Shown here piece after piece: positions 19,196 through 28,224 of a DNA stretch of 64,000 bases. The number at the start of each line of letters is the position of its first letter. Within the stretch, counting starts at the first letter, position 1. The DNA lies in assembly GCF_002968335.2 (NCBI RefSeq), contig NZ_CP134398.1, positions 992,001 through 1,056,000 on the forward strand. The letters run 5' to 3'. The notes under the pieces are model-generated. The model saw nothing but the letters and a program-made list of their open reading frames with translations, was not told the DNA's origin and made no database searches. Source of the DNA: Mycobacterium sp. ITM-2016-00316 (GTDB lineage: Bacteria > Actinomycetota > Actinomycetes > Mycobacteriales > Mycobacteriaceae). Both the position numbers and the translations under genes were made by a program.

Positions 19196-20704
19196 ATGGC
19201 CACCGCAACGACAGCAGACCCGCCGGCGCGGACGCCGATCCTTGAGCGGTACTACGGAGTGCACCCGCTCTACCGGCTGGGCATCCGCTGGTTACTGATC
19301 ATCGCGCTGACGGCGATCGCCTTCGGCAACACCTTCGTCAGTCTGGCCAACACCACCCGCGAGGGTGGTCTCGGCGGATACGTGTGGACGGTGCCGTTGG
19401 TGGCGACCCTGGTGTCGATCGGCGTCGCGCGACGCAAGCGCACCGAACTGCCGATTCATGACCGGCAAACCGACATCATCGTCGGCGGTATGGGTTTCGG
19501 TCTCGCGGTCCTGATCCAGGCCGAGTTGCTGGAGCGCTACACGCTGTACTTCCACCTCCTGCGGCTGGACGTGATCGCCGCCTGGCTGTTCGTGTTGAGT
19601 TGTTGCATCGTGCTCTTCGGGCTTCGGCCGGTGATCCGCTTCACCTGGGTGTGGGCGATGGCGATGATGGCCTTCTCGTTGCCCTACTACCTCACCGTGG
19701 TGTTGTTGGGGGGCGGTACGTTCGCCGCCGGTGCCGCCACGCTGCTGATCGCCGCGGTGGGGACGGGTACCGCGGTGGGGCGGACCTTCCGGCGCGGGGT
19801 GTACGGCTCGCTGGGGTCCTGGGTCGTCGGGTTCGCCGTGCTGATCACGATCGCCATGGTTTTCCCCGAGGCGCCGATGGTGGTCTACCAGCAGGTGCCC
19901 GCGGTGACGGCGATCAGCGTCGTCGGGCTCCTCATGTTCTTCCAGGCCCGTCGCGGCGCTCCCAAGCGAATACTCGACCGCAAGGTCGAACCACTTGCCT
20001 CCAAACAGGTGTGGGCCGGCGTGCCGCTCGTGTTCATCGTCACGATTGTGCTCGCGATGTGCAGCCTGCCGACCCAGACCAGCACCGCCCCGATCAGCAG
20101 GCCCAGCCCGGACAGGCTGACGCAGGGACGTCCGCTGGACGCGCCCATCGGATGGACGGTCACCGAGCAACGTGAGTACCGGCAAGTGCACCGCCTCTAC
20201 GGTGACGGTGCGGTGCTGATCCGCCAGTACATGCTCGCCACGCAGGGAAATCCGGACTGGGACAAACTGTCCCGGCCGCGCACCATCGTCGTGGACAGCA
20301 TCGTCAGCCGCCGTCCGTTCTCCTTCGGCGTCTACCCGTCACGTGTGCTCTACGGCCTGACCGATGCCCGCATCAGCCCGCAACGACAGATCGATCTCGG
20401 TATGGGCGTGCAGGGCAGGATGACGTCGGTGGTCGACGACCGCCTGCTGGTCACCTGGAACTCGATGCAGTTCGCCTGGGGCGACGATGAACTCGCGCAG
20501 CGGGTGACGGTCTTCGCCGTCGACAACCATGATCCCAACGCTCCGTTTCCGGCGCCGTCGGTCAGCGTGGCATCCAATATCCGCACCTTGATCACGTTGT
20601 TGTTCCGCGGCAACGCGGTACTCGACGACCGCACGCCGGTCTTCAAGGACGAGGACATACTGCGGACCTTCAGCCGTGCGCTGGTGGCGGCGCAGTTCCG
20701 ATGA
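19196..20704 (+). CDS. Polytopic membrane protein, first gene of a BcsA/BcsB-like operon
   Basis: 502 aa from ATG 19196 (GTG 19133 and 19181 are alternatives; none has a strong ribosome site). The N-terminal ~300 residues hold eight or more hydrophobic helices. The C-terminal ~200 residues look extracytoplasmic and beta-rich, beginning IGWTVTEQREYRQ. The layout recalls exosortase/EpsI fusions, but the exosortase Cys-Arg-His set is not visible, so that is only a resemblance. The stop overlaps the BcsB-like gene as ATGA. Inferred role: assembly or export of the glycan made by the following genes. Confidence 0.6.
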   Translation: MATATTADPPARTPILERYYGVHPLYRLGIRWLLIIALTAIAFGNTFVSLANTTREGGLGGYVWTVPLVATLVSIGVARRKRTELPIHDRQTDIIVGGMGFGLAVLIQAELLERYTLYFHLLRLDVIAAWLFVLSCCIVLFGLRPVIRFTWVWAMAMMAFSLPYYLTVVLLGGGTFAAGAATLLIAAVGTGTAVGRTFRRGVYGSLGSWVVGFAVLITIAMVFPEAPMVVYQQVPAVTAISVVGLLMFFQARRGAPKRILDRKVEPLASKQVWAGVPLVFIVTIVLAMCSLPTQTSTAPISRPSPDRLTQGRPLDAPIGWTVTEQREYRQVHRLYGDGAVLIRQYMLATQGNPDWDKLSRPRTIVVDSIVSRRPFSFGVYPSRVLYGLTDARISPQRQIDLGMGVQGRMTSVVDDRLLVTWNSMQFAWGDDELAQRVTVFAVDNHDPNAPFPAPSVSVASNIRTLITLLFRGNAVLDDRTPVFKDEDILRTFSRALVAAQFR

Positions 20705-22698
20705 AACAGGACAGGATGACGATTCCGGTGAACGCAGGTCTGGCTCGACCGCAGCGACACACTCTTTCTGGAGTGACGTCACGCTTACTTCCCGTGGTCG
20801 TGGCCGTGGTGGTCGCCGGCGGGACCGCGTTGTCCGGTGTTGCCGTGGCTGAGCCCGAAGGCGATATGTCACTGGCGAATTCACCCACACTGAGCCTGCG
20901 GACGGTCGGCATCGACTCCACGATCTCGCTGTACGGCATCGAAGGCCAGCAGACGCTCTCGATCCCTGTGCAGCCCGGGCTGGTACCCACCGAACTCGTC
21001 GCGACGGTGGCGCTGCCCGTGAACGCACTGGGCGGGACGCTGGAGGTCAGTCAGGATGAGCGCATCATCTCGCGAGTCCCGTTGCCTCCGGACCAGGCGC
21101 CGATCACCATCCCGCTGGCCGGGGCGCGGATCGTCGACAACGCCGTCACGGTGGTGCTGCGCAGCTATCTGACGCTACCCGAGGGGTACTGCGTGTTCGA
21201 CGCGTCGAATCCGTTGCGGCTGGTGGGAACCGAGGTCAGGTACTCCGGTCAGGAACTGGCCCCCGCCACCGTCGCGGACTTCCTGCCGCCGGTGTTGCAG
21301 CGGCTGACGCTGGCCGTCCCGCCGAACCCGTCGCGTGCCGAATCCGACGCCGCGGTGCGCCTGGCCACGGCGACGGTCGCGCGATACGGCCCGCAGCGCA
21401 CCGAGATCGACCTCATCTCGACCGACGGCGCGCTGCGGCCACCGGTTCCGCTGGAACGTCAGATCGTGATCCGTGAGGGCGGGGCGCCCGGGGTGAGTCT
21501 GGAGGGTCCCAATGCGGTACCGGCCCTGCTGGTGACCGGATCGCCGGCGGATCTGGAGAATCAGGCAAGGCTGCTGTCCAGCGACCTGTCAAAGCTGGCC
21601 GTCGCGTCGAGCGCCGTCGCGGGCCCACTGGCGACGATTCCGCAGCTGCCCAGCGATCTCACCACCATCCGCAAGCTGGGCCAGCCCGGTGTCAACGCCA
21701 CCAGTCTGGTCAATCCGCGGGTCACCGTCCCGCTCGACCAGACCCGGATCGGACGGCCGGTGCAGGACGTCAGGGTGCACCTGCAGGGGTCCTACACGCC
21801 GTTGCCCGAGGGTATTGCCGGGCAGGTGACGGTGAGCGTGGCGGGTGAGATGCTGGCCCGCTGGGCGACCGAACCGAGTGGCCAGATCGACCGCTGGATC
21901 GACGTGCCCGAACGGGTGCTGGAGCGCTACACCAACCTCGATATCGCGGTGAACGCGGCGGGAAACACCGGTCGATGCGGGGAGTTTCAGCCCATCACGC
22001 TGACCATCGACGGTGAGTCGGCGGTCGAGACCACACTGGCCGTTCCGCCGTCGCCGGCCGGTTTCCAGTCCCTGCCGCAGGCGCTGATGCCGCGCATCGA
22101 GGTCGGTATCGATGAGGGTTTGGACAATCTGCGCCGCGCGGTCCGCATCGTCACAGGTCTGCAGCGGCTGAGCGGTCTGCCGTTCGACACCGTGGTGGTG
22201 TCCCCGGGGGACGCCATGGCGTCCGCGGAACCGGCGATCGTGGTGAGCCCGCAAGGCTGGAACGACGACCGGATTGCGCTGCCCGTCACGGTCGACGCCG
22301 ACGGCGTCATCACCGTCGAGAGTGTCGATGGCAGCGGCAATTCCAGCACACTGGCGCTGGATCCGGAGGTCGGCTTCGGCTCGCTGCAGACCGTGTATTC
22401 CGGGGGCCGCACGGTGCTGGTCGCCACCTCCAGCAATGCACCCGCCGAACTGGACCGGTTGCTCACCTGGCTGGATTCCGATGTCAACCGGTGGTCGGGG
22501 CTCACCGGTAACGCGGTGGTCTCCACGCCGGGACGCGAGCCGATCCAGCTGACGACGCCGGCCGCCGAGGACCCGGCGGCGGCATCCGCCGACCGCACAA
22601 GCCTCTACGTGGCCCTCGGGGTGGGCGCCCTGGCACTGGCGGTGCTCGGTGCGGCACTCATCGTTCTGCGCGGCAGGCGGTCCCGGGGCCAGCAGTGA
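20701..22698 (+). CDS. BcsB-like exported polysaccharide synthase subunit
   Basis: 665 aa with an N-terminal signal or anchor (VVVAVVVAGGTALSGVAVAEP, about residues 33-53), a long beta-rich extracytoplasmic part, and one C-terminal helix (about residues 637-657) ending in GRRSRGQQ. This is the architecture of BcsB, the membrane-anchored partner of cellulose synthase, and a BcsA-like gene follows directly. LPEGYCVFDASNPLRL and CGEFQPITLTI resemble conserved BcsB carbohydrate-binding segments. Overlaps both neighbours by 4 bp. Confidence 0.75.
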   Translation: MKQDRMTIPVNAGLARPQRHTLSGVTSRLLPVVVAVVVAGGTALSGVAVAEPEGDMSLANSPTLSLRTVGIDSTISLYGIEGQQTLSIPVQPGLVPTELVATVALPVNALGGTLEVSQDERIISRVPLPPDQAPITIPLAGARIVDNAVTVVLRSYLTLPEGYCVFDASNPLRLVGTEVRYSGQELAPATVADFLPPVLQRLTLAVPPNPSRAESDAAVRLATATVARYGPQRTEIDLISTDGALRPPVPLERQIVIREGGAPGVSLEGPNAVPALLVTGSPADLENQARLLSSDLSKLAVASSAVAGPLATIPQLPSDLTTIRKLGQPGVNATSLVNPRVTVPLDQTRIGRPVQDVRVHLQGSYTPLPEGIAGQVTVSVAGEMLARWATEPSGQIDRWIDVPERVLERYTNLDIAVNAAGNTGRCGEFQPITLTIDGESAVETTLAVPPSPAGFQSLPQALMPRIEVGIDEGLDNLRRAVRIVTGLQRLSGLPFDTVVVSPGDAMASAEPAIVVSPQGWNDDRIALPVTVDADGVITVESVDGSGNSSTLALDPEVGFGSLQTVYSGGRTVLVATSSNAPAELDRLLTWLDSDVNRWSGLTGNAVVSTPGREPIQLTTPAAEDPAAASADRTSLYVALGVGALALAVLGAALIVLRGRRSRGQQ

Positions 22699-24185
22699 GC
22701 ACACGAGAGATTTTCGACGCCCACACCGTGACGGCCGCGCAGCAGGAGTACGCGCTGGACCGGGCCATCAACGGCCTGCGCGACGACGATCCCAGAAGGT
22801 CGGCCTCCAAACCGCTGCTGGGCTGGCAGAAACCGGTGTTGCTGAGCCTGCTGGCCTTCGTGATCGCCGTGGCGGCCTGGCAGCCGATGGCGACGGCGAT
22901 CGCGCTCATCGGGTTGTGCACCCTGGCCTACCTGCTGACCCTGGGAGACCGGGTACTGATCTTCCGTCGCGGACTGGCCTCGAGGCCGATCGTCATCCCC
23001 GACGAGGTGGCCAGGTCCATACCGGATGACGAGTTGCCGTCCTACACGATCCTGGTTCCGGCCTACAACGAGCCCGAAGTGGTGGCCGATCTCATCGGCG
23101 CGATGGATTCCCTGGAATACCCGCGGGAACGGCTGCAGGTGCTGTTGTTGCTGGAGGCCGATGATCAGGTCACCATCGACGCGGCGAGGGCATGCGGCGA
23201 GTCCGACGTGATCACCATCCTGCTCGTGCCGCCGGCCGAGCCGCGGACAAAACCCAAGGCGTGCAACTACGGTTTGCACTTCGCCACCGGGGATATCGTC
23301 ACCATCTTCGATGCCGAGGACCTGCCCGAGCCGCTGCAGCTGCGCCGGGTGGTGGCCGCCTTCCGGGACCTCCCCGATGACGTGGCGTGCGTTCAGGCCA
23401 AACTCGTGTACCACAACGGGCAACAGAACCTGCTGACGGCATGGTTCACCGCGGAGTACGGACTCTGGTTCGGGTTTCTGTTGCCCGGGATGATGGTCAG
23501 CACATCACCGATCCCGTTGGGCGGCACCTCGAACCATCTGCGCAGGGGCATGCTGTTGGGGATCGGCGGATGGGATCCGTTCAACGTCACCGAGGACGCC
23601 GATCTCGGACTGCGGATCGCGGCCAGCGGCTACCGCACCGCCGTCATCGACTCGTACACGCTGGAAGAGGCCAACAGCGACCCGATCAACTGGATCCGTC
23701 AGCGATCCCGTTGGTACAAGGGCTATCTGCAGACCTGGCTCGTGCACATCCGGCGCCCGTTGAAGTTGTACCGCACCCTCGGCCTGCGCAGCTTCATCAG
23801 GTTCACCCTGGTGCTGGCGGGTACTCCGATCATCGCCGTACTCAACCTGCTCTTCTGGTTCATCACGTTGCTGTGGTTTCTCGGTCAGCCCGCGGTCGTG
23901 GGCGAGGTATTCCCGGACTACATCTATTTTCCCGCGCTGGTGGCCATGATCATCGGCAACTTCACGGTGATGTACATGAACATGATCGCGCTGCGTGAGG
24001 ACGACAGGTCCGACCTGTTGGTGGCCGGGCTGACGGTCGCGCTGTTCTGGCTGATGATGAGTGTCGCCGCGGCCAAGGGTTGCTACCAGATGATCCGGCA
24101 GCCCTCGTTCTGGGAGAAGACGTATCACGGGCTGGCCGAGCGGCCCGATGACAGCACCGTGCACCAGTCGACAGGCCAGCCATGA
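22695..24185 (+). CDS. BcsA-like processive GT2 glycosyltransferase without PilZ domain
   Basis: 496 aa from GTG 22695. Two N-terminal helices, then a GT2 domain: VPAYNEPEV, second Asp region DAEDLPEP, catalytic base in TEDADLG, and QRSRW matching the Q(Q/R)xRW motif of processive synthases. Several C-terminal helices follow. The protein ends soon after the last helix, so there is no PilZ domain and no sign of c-di-GMP activation. Polymerises a sugar nucleotide while moving the chain through the membrane; the sugar is unknown. Confidence 0.82.
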   Translation: MSTREIFDAHTVTAAQQEYALDRAINGLRDDDPRRSASKPLLGWQKPVLLSLLAFVIAVAAWQPMATAIALIGLCTLAYLLTLGDRVLIFRRGLASRPIVIPDEVARSIPDDELPSYTILVPAYNEPEVVADLIGAMDSLEYPRERLQVLLLLEADDQVTIDAARACGESDVITILLVPPAEPRTKPKACNYGLHFATGDIVTIFDAEDLPEPLQLRRVVAAFRDLPDDVACVQAKLVYHNGQQNLLTAWFTAEYGLWFGFLLPGMMVSTSPIPLGGTSNHLRRGMLLGIGGWDPFNVTEDADLGLRIAASGYRTAVIDSYTLEEANSDPINWIRQRSRWYKGYLQTWLVHIRRPLKLYRTLGLRSFIRFTLVLAGTPIIAVLNLLFWFITLLWFLGQPAVVGEVFPDYIYFPALVAMIIGNFTVMYMNMIALREDDRSDLLVAGLTVALFWLMMSVAAAKGCYQMIRQPSFWEKTYHGLAERPDDSTVHQSTGQP

Positions 24186-25867
24186 CGGCGGCGCTGGGCG
24201 GGTCGGACCGCAGGCTCAAGTTCTCGATCTTCTTCGTGTGCCTGGCGCTGTACATCGCCGTCGGCTACTGGCTGCAGATCCAGAACGGTTTCATCATGGG
24301 CGACACCCTGTCCCGGGTGTCGTCCACCCGGTCGGTGCTGTTCAGCCGCGATCCGCATCTGGCCGCCCTCGGGTTCATCTTCACACCGGTCGCGGCGATG
24401 GTGCAGATCCCGGCGGTCTGGCTCAGCCCGCTCTTTCCAGAGATCACCGCCCGTGCGTTCTCGGGCACGCTGATGTCTGCACTGTTCATGTCGGGTGCGG
24501 CCGTGCAGATCTTCAGCATGGGCGCCGATCGTGGGCTGCCCCGCACCTATTCGTTGACGATCACCGCACTGTTCGCGCTGAACCCGATGATCGTCTTCTA
24601 CGGCTCCAACGGTATGAGCGAGGCACCGTTCATCTTCTTCATGACCTGGGCGGTGCGCAGGCTCATCATGTGGATGGTCGACGATGACGTGCATCACCTG
24701 GTCGCCGCCGGTGGTGTGGCCATGGGACTGGCGTACCTGACCCGCTACGACGCCCTGGCCACGGTCGGGGCGGCGGGGTTGGTCGTCGGCATCACCACCT
24801 ACCTGCGGGCCAGGCCGGCGCCCAGAGTGCACCGCGCGGTGATGGACATGTTGATCGTGAGCGGACCAGGCATCGCGGCCTTCCTGGGCTGGGCGGCCGC
24901 GGGATGGTTGATCACCGGGGAAGCGTTTGCGCAGTTCACATCCCAGTACGGGAATGCCGCGATCCTGGAGCAGTCGGGCATGACGGCACCGAACACCGTC
25001 GAGGCGGTCGGCTTCGCCGCCGCGTGCGTCATGTTTCTCGCGCCGACACTGCTTCCGTTGACGCTGTGGGCGCTGATGCAGCGCTGGGGCCGGCCGAACT
25101 GGCAGATGCTGGTGGTCCCGCTGGCGATGTTCGGAGCGGTGCTGGCGTTCCAGGCGCTCAGTTACGCGCAGGGGTCGACCTTTCCGTTCCTGCGGTTCTT
25201 CATCATCGCGATACCGATGGCAGCGACACTGGCGCTGCTGGGGGTGCCCGACGGTGTATTCGCCCGTCCCAAACGTCGTGGCAAGTTCGCGCCCGCGGTC
25301 ACCGAGCCGGCGCCGCAACGCCGTTCGGCGGCAACCTATGTGGCGGTCGCCTCGACACTTGCGATCGGGATTCCGGTCACCGTGCTGGGTATGTCGTTGC
25401 CCGACTATGCCCCGCAGGAATACGGTCTTGCCGCGGTGCTGGCCCCGGACCCCGATGATGTCACCGAGCGTGCCGCCACCGAACAGCGCATCGCGCGGAC
25501 CTTCGGCACCGAGCGCAGGATTGCCGACTATCTGGAAACCCTCGACCTGCCGGACAGTTCGGTCATCACCGACACCGTGTACGGATTCGGCATCATCGCC
25601 GCCTCACCACGGCCCAGGGTCTTCGTGATCCCGTCCGATCCGGACTTCACCGAGTTGCTCAACGATCCCGCAGGCAACGGCATCCGCTACCTGCTGTCGG
25701 TGCCCCCCACGGGGCGAGGCAGCTCCGATGCGCTCAACCTGCGGTATCCGACGCTGTACGAGACGGGCGCCGAAATCGCCTCGTTGGAGCTGGAGATCCC
25801 CAACGACGGTGACGGCCAACCGGATTGGCGGCTCTACCGCATTGCCGAGCAAAGCGGAGCCGGCTAG
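24182..25867 (+). CDS. GT39/ArnT-like polytopic glycosyltransferase
   Basis: 561 aa. N-terminal ~370 residues hold about ten helices with an acidic residue in the first outer loop (GFIMGDTLSRV), as in GT-C enzymes using lipid-phosphate sugars. A last helix near residue 385 is followed by an extracytoplasmic domain of about 150 residues. The four-gene unit is joined by ATGA/GTGA overlaps. Inferred role: decorates the polymer or transfers sugar to an acceptor outside the membrane. Family assignment is by layout, not a firm motif. Confidence 0.65.
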   Translation: MTAALGGSDRRLKFSIFFVCLALYIAVGYWLQIQNGFIMGDTLSRVSSTRSVLFSRDPHLAALGFIFTPVAAMVQIPAVWLSPLFPEITARAFSGTLMSALFMSGAAVQIFSMGADRGLPRTYSLTITALFALNPMIVFYGSNGMSEAPFIFFMTWAVRRLIMWMVDDDVHHLVAAGGVAMGLAYLTRYDALATVGAAGLVVGITTYLRARPAPRVHRAVMDMLIVSGPGIAAFLGWAAAGWLITGEAFAQFTSQYGNAAILEQSGMTAPNTVEAVGFAAACVMFLAPTLLPLTLWALMQRWGRPNWQMLVVPLAMFGAVLAFQALSYAQGSTFPFLRFFIIAIPMAATLALLGVPDGVFARPKRRGKFAPAVTEPAPQRRSAATYVAVASTLAIGIPVTVLGMSLPDYAPQEYGLAAVLAPDPDDVTERAATEQRIARTFGTERRIADYLETLDLPDSSVITDTVYGFGIIAASPRPRVFVIPSDPDFTELLNDPAGNGIRYLLSVPPTGRGSSDALNLRYPTLYETGAEIASLELEIPNDGDGQPDWRLYRIAEQSGAG

Positions 25868-26178
25868 ATCGATCGGTAGGCCCCGGCAACCGCGCGGCGC
25901 GCTGACGACCGAAGGACGTAGGACACGGAATGAACGTGCGAGACAGGCTTCGAACGCCATTTCGGTGGCGCGCCTGACACGCTGACACAGCACCGGCGAA
26001 CCTCGGAGCGGAAACCGAGCAGGACACAGCCGAGCGCACCGCTCGAATGAATGTTCGCCGCTGCTGTAGCGACTCCGCCTTTGGCGCCCACGCATCGGTC
26101 GGCGGAAAGCCGTTCTGCTGAAACATCGTTCGCTGGCAGCTGGAACGGAGGGCGCAGGTGCCGCCAGGGAAGGGTTGA
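25868..26178. other. Intergenic region between convergent genes
   Basis: 311 bp between the 3' ends of the glycosyltransferase and a beta-propeller gene. I see no convincing gene, promoter or strong T-tailed terminator. Short minus-strand open frames here lack coding character. Confidence 0.5.
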
Positions 26179-27165
26179 TCACACCGCCAGGATCGCAATT
26201 GCGTCCGGTGCGGACTCCGTGACGTACAGCCGGTGCTCGTCGGGACCGAAGCACATCCGCCCGGGACTCGTCAGGCCGGTGACGGTCGCTTCGAGTGCCG
26301 GGGTGCCGCTCACGTCGACCACCGATATCGACCCGTCGTGGTTGTTCGAGACGTAGGCCAGGGTCCCTGCACCATTGACCACCACGTGGGTCGAATACTT
26401 GCCGGTGAACATCTGAACGCCCTGCATCGTCGACCTGTCGAACACCTTGAGCGTTCCGTGGTTGAGGTCTCCGGGCCCGCCGCCGCTGTCGCCGCAGCAC
26501 GCAACGAACAGGCGCTTCCCGTCGGCGCTGAGCGCCAGGCCCATCGGCCCATTGGTCACCGGGACCTTTCGCACCGTCGGCCACGGCGTCGTCAGGTCGA
26601 TCACCGACAACTCGTTGGCGAACAAATGCGCCGCATAGATGAACTTGTCATCGGGGCTGATGACGATGTCCCGCGTGTAGCCGTCCAGCTGAATCGTCCC
26701 CACCATCTTGCGGGTGTCCAAGTCGACGATGCAGATTGCCAGCCGATTGAGATCGTAGAAGTAGAGGTACTTGGCGTTGTTGCTGCCCACCATCGCCAAC
26801 GGGAAGAAACCGGGAACGTGGTCTGGCAGCAACTGAAACGTAGCGAAGCTGTCCGCAAATGCGGGAGTGAGTTCGCCGAGCTGTTTCTTGTCGGGAAGAA
26901 TCGCGTACAGGCGTTGATCCGGCATACCGACGCCGAGCAGGCTGCCGTCCGGCGGGCCGTCGAGCGGCCGGTGGAAGTCGACGAACGCCAAGGGGTAGAC
27001 GCCGTCCACCTCCGTGCCGATGGTCCTGATCTCTTTGGTGTTGAGGTTGATTCGTTGGAGCCGAGTATGTGCTCCGTACAAGGTGTCGCCGTGCACGTAC
27101 AGGTCGTGCATTCCGTGGCTTCCGAGCGGAATACGGTCGATGAGGGCGCTGGCTGGATCGCTCAT
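26179..27165 (-). CDS. YVTN-type beta-propeller protein, paralogue 1
   Basis: 328 aa, no signal peptide, so probably cytoplasmic. Repeated blades of the type SPDDKFIYAAHLFANELSVI and GAGTLAYVSNNHDGSISVVD are the YVTN/6-bladed propeller pattern. Shares with the neighbour at 27229 the blocks RPLDGPxDGxLxGxGxPDQRLY and VACCGDSGGxPG. Function unknown. TAGCCT lies 6 nt before the ATG, suggesting a leaderless transcript. Confidence 0.8.
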   Translation of the reverse strand: MSDPASALIDRIPLGSHGMHDLYVHGDTLYGAHTRLQRINLNTKEIRTIGTEVDGVYPLAFVDFHRPLDGPPDGSLLGVGMPDQRLYAILPDKKQLGELTPAFADSFATFQLLPDHVPGFFPLAMVGSNNAKYLYFYDLNRLAICIVDLDTRKMVGTIQLDGYTRDIVISPDDKFIYAAHLFANELSVIDLTTPWPTVRKVPVTNGPMGLALSADGKRLFVACCGDSGGGPGDLNHGTLKVFDRSTMQGVQMFTGKYSTHVVVNGAGTLAYVSNNHDGSISVVDVSGTPALEATVTGLTSPGRMCFGPDEHRLYVTESAPDAIAILAV

Positions 27166-27171
27166 GAGGGC

Positions 27172-27177
27172 AGGCTA
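27172..27177 (-). promoter_or_regulatory. -10 element TAGCCT, leaderless start
   Basis: Minus-strand TAGCCT (TANNNT type) is followed by 6 nt and then the ATG at 27165, the spacing expected for mycobacterial leaderless mRNAs. The paralogue at 28212 has the identical arrangement. Confidence 0.6.
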
Positions 27178-27228
27178 GTGTGCAGCGCCGCATCGACCGT
27201 GCGAATGAACAGAATCACCGATCCGCCG

Positions 27229-28212
27229 TCAAATGGCGACGACCGCGACCGAAGGTGTCCCTTCGGCGACGAACAGACGCATCTCGTCGGGACTCAGACA
27301 CATGCGTGCCGGTTCGTCGAAACCTGTGATGGTGGCGATGACTTCGAGTCCACCGACGCAATCCACGACCGAGATGGAGTTGCTGCGGGCATTGGAGACG
27401 TATGCCCGGGTGCCCGCGTTGTTGACCACGACGTGCAGGGAGTACTTCCCGACGGGGACCTGCTGTTCCTGCCAGGTCGAGGTGTCGAACACCGAGAGCG
27501 TGCCGTGGTCGAGTTCACCGGGGGCACCGCCGCTGTCACCGCAACAGGCGACAAACAAGCGTTGGCCGTCGGAGCTCAAAGCCACTGCGGCCGGCCCGTT
27601 GGTCACCCGCACAGCCTTCTGGGACGGCGGTGACGTGGTGAGGTCGATAACTGCCACACAGTTCTCGTATGCCTGTGCCGCGTAGAGGGTCTGATCGTCA
27701 GGGCTGATCGCGATGTCCCAGGAGAAGTTCCCGAGCTGTATCGACCCGACCATCTTTCCGACCTTGAGGTCGACCACACATATCGCGTAGCGGTTGACGT
27801 CGAAGAAGTACAGGTACTTGGCCTCGTGGTTGGTGCCCACCATCGTCAGCGCGAAGAAGCTCGTCAGGTGCTCCGGCAGAATCTGGATGTCGCGATACAG
27901 GTCCAACCTCGGCGGAACGACCTCCAGAATCCGGTTTCGCTCGGGAAGAACGAAGTAGAGACGTTGGTCGGGCAGGCCGGTGCCGATCAGACCTCCGTCT
28001 TCGGGTCCGTCCAGAGGCCGGTGGTAGTCGACGAATGCCATCGGACCACTGCGCTCTGCCGGGGCGATGATGGTTATCTGCTTGGTGTCGAGGTCGATTC
28101 GGCGGATGGGCCCGTTCGCCGTGTACAGCACATTGCCGAGCACGTGCAGGTCGTAGGGGATGTCATCGACCAGCGGAATGCGGTCCACGATGGCATGGAT
28201 CGGGGCAGTCAT
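27229..28212 (-). CDS. YVTN-type beta-propeller protein, paralogue 2
   Basis: 327 aa, clear paralogue of the 26179 gene over its whole length, with the same RPLDGPEDGGLIGTG and VACCGDSGGAPG segments. No signal peptide. The two genes are tandem, 63 bp apart, arising by duplication and then divergence. The invariant CCGDSGG loop, unusual for structural propellers, may be functional. Function not assignable. Confidence 0.8.
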   Translation of the reverse strand: MTAPIHAIVDRIPLVDDIPYDLHVLGNVLYTANGPIRRIDLDTKQITIIAPAERSGPMAFVDYHRPLDGPEDGGLIGTGLPDQRLYFVLPERNRILEVVPPRLDLYRDIQILPEHLTSFFALTMVGTNHEAKYLYFFDVNRYAICVVDLKVGKMVGSIQLGNFSWDIAISPDDQTLYAAQAYENCVAVIDLTTSPPSQKAVRVTNGPAAVALSSDGQRLFVACCGDSGGAPGELDHGTLSVFDTSTWQEQQVPVGKYSLHVVVNNAGTRAYVSNARSNSISVVDCVGGLEVIATITGFDEPARMCLSPDEMRLFVAEGTPSVAVVAI

Positions 28213-28218
28213 GAGTGA

Positions 28219-28224
28219 AGGCTA
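28219..28224 (-). promoter_or_regulatory. -10 element TAGCCT next to IS end
   Basis: TAGCCT, 6-nt spacer, ATG at 28212: same leaderless layout as the paralogue. The IS left end begins at the very next base (28225), so anything further upstream comes from the element. Confidence 0.6.

Noticed and set aside
25868..26178. Minus-strand open frame between convergent genes
   Set aside because: No start signal, domain or codon pattern supporting a gene.
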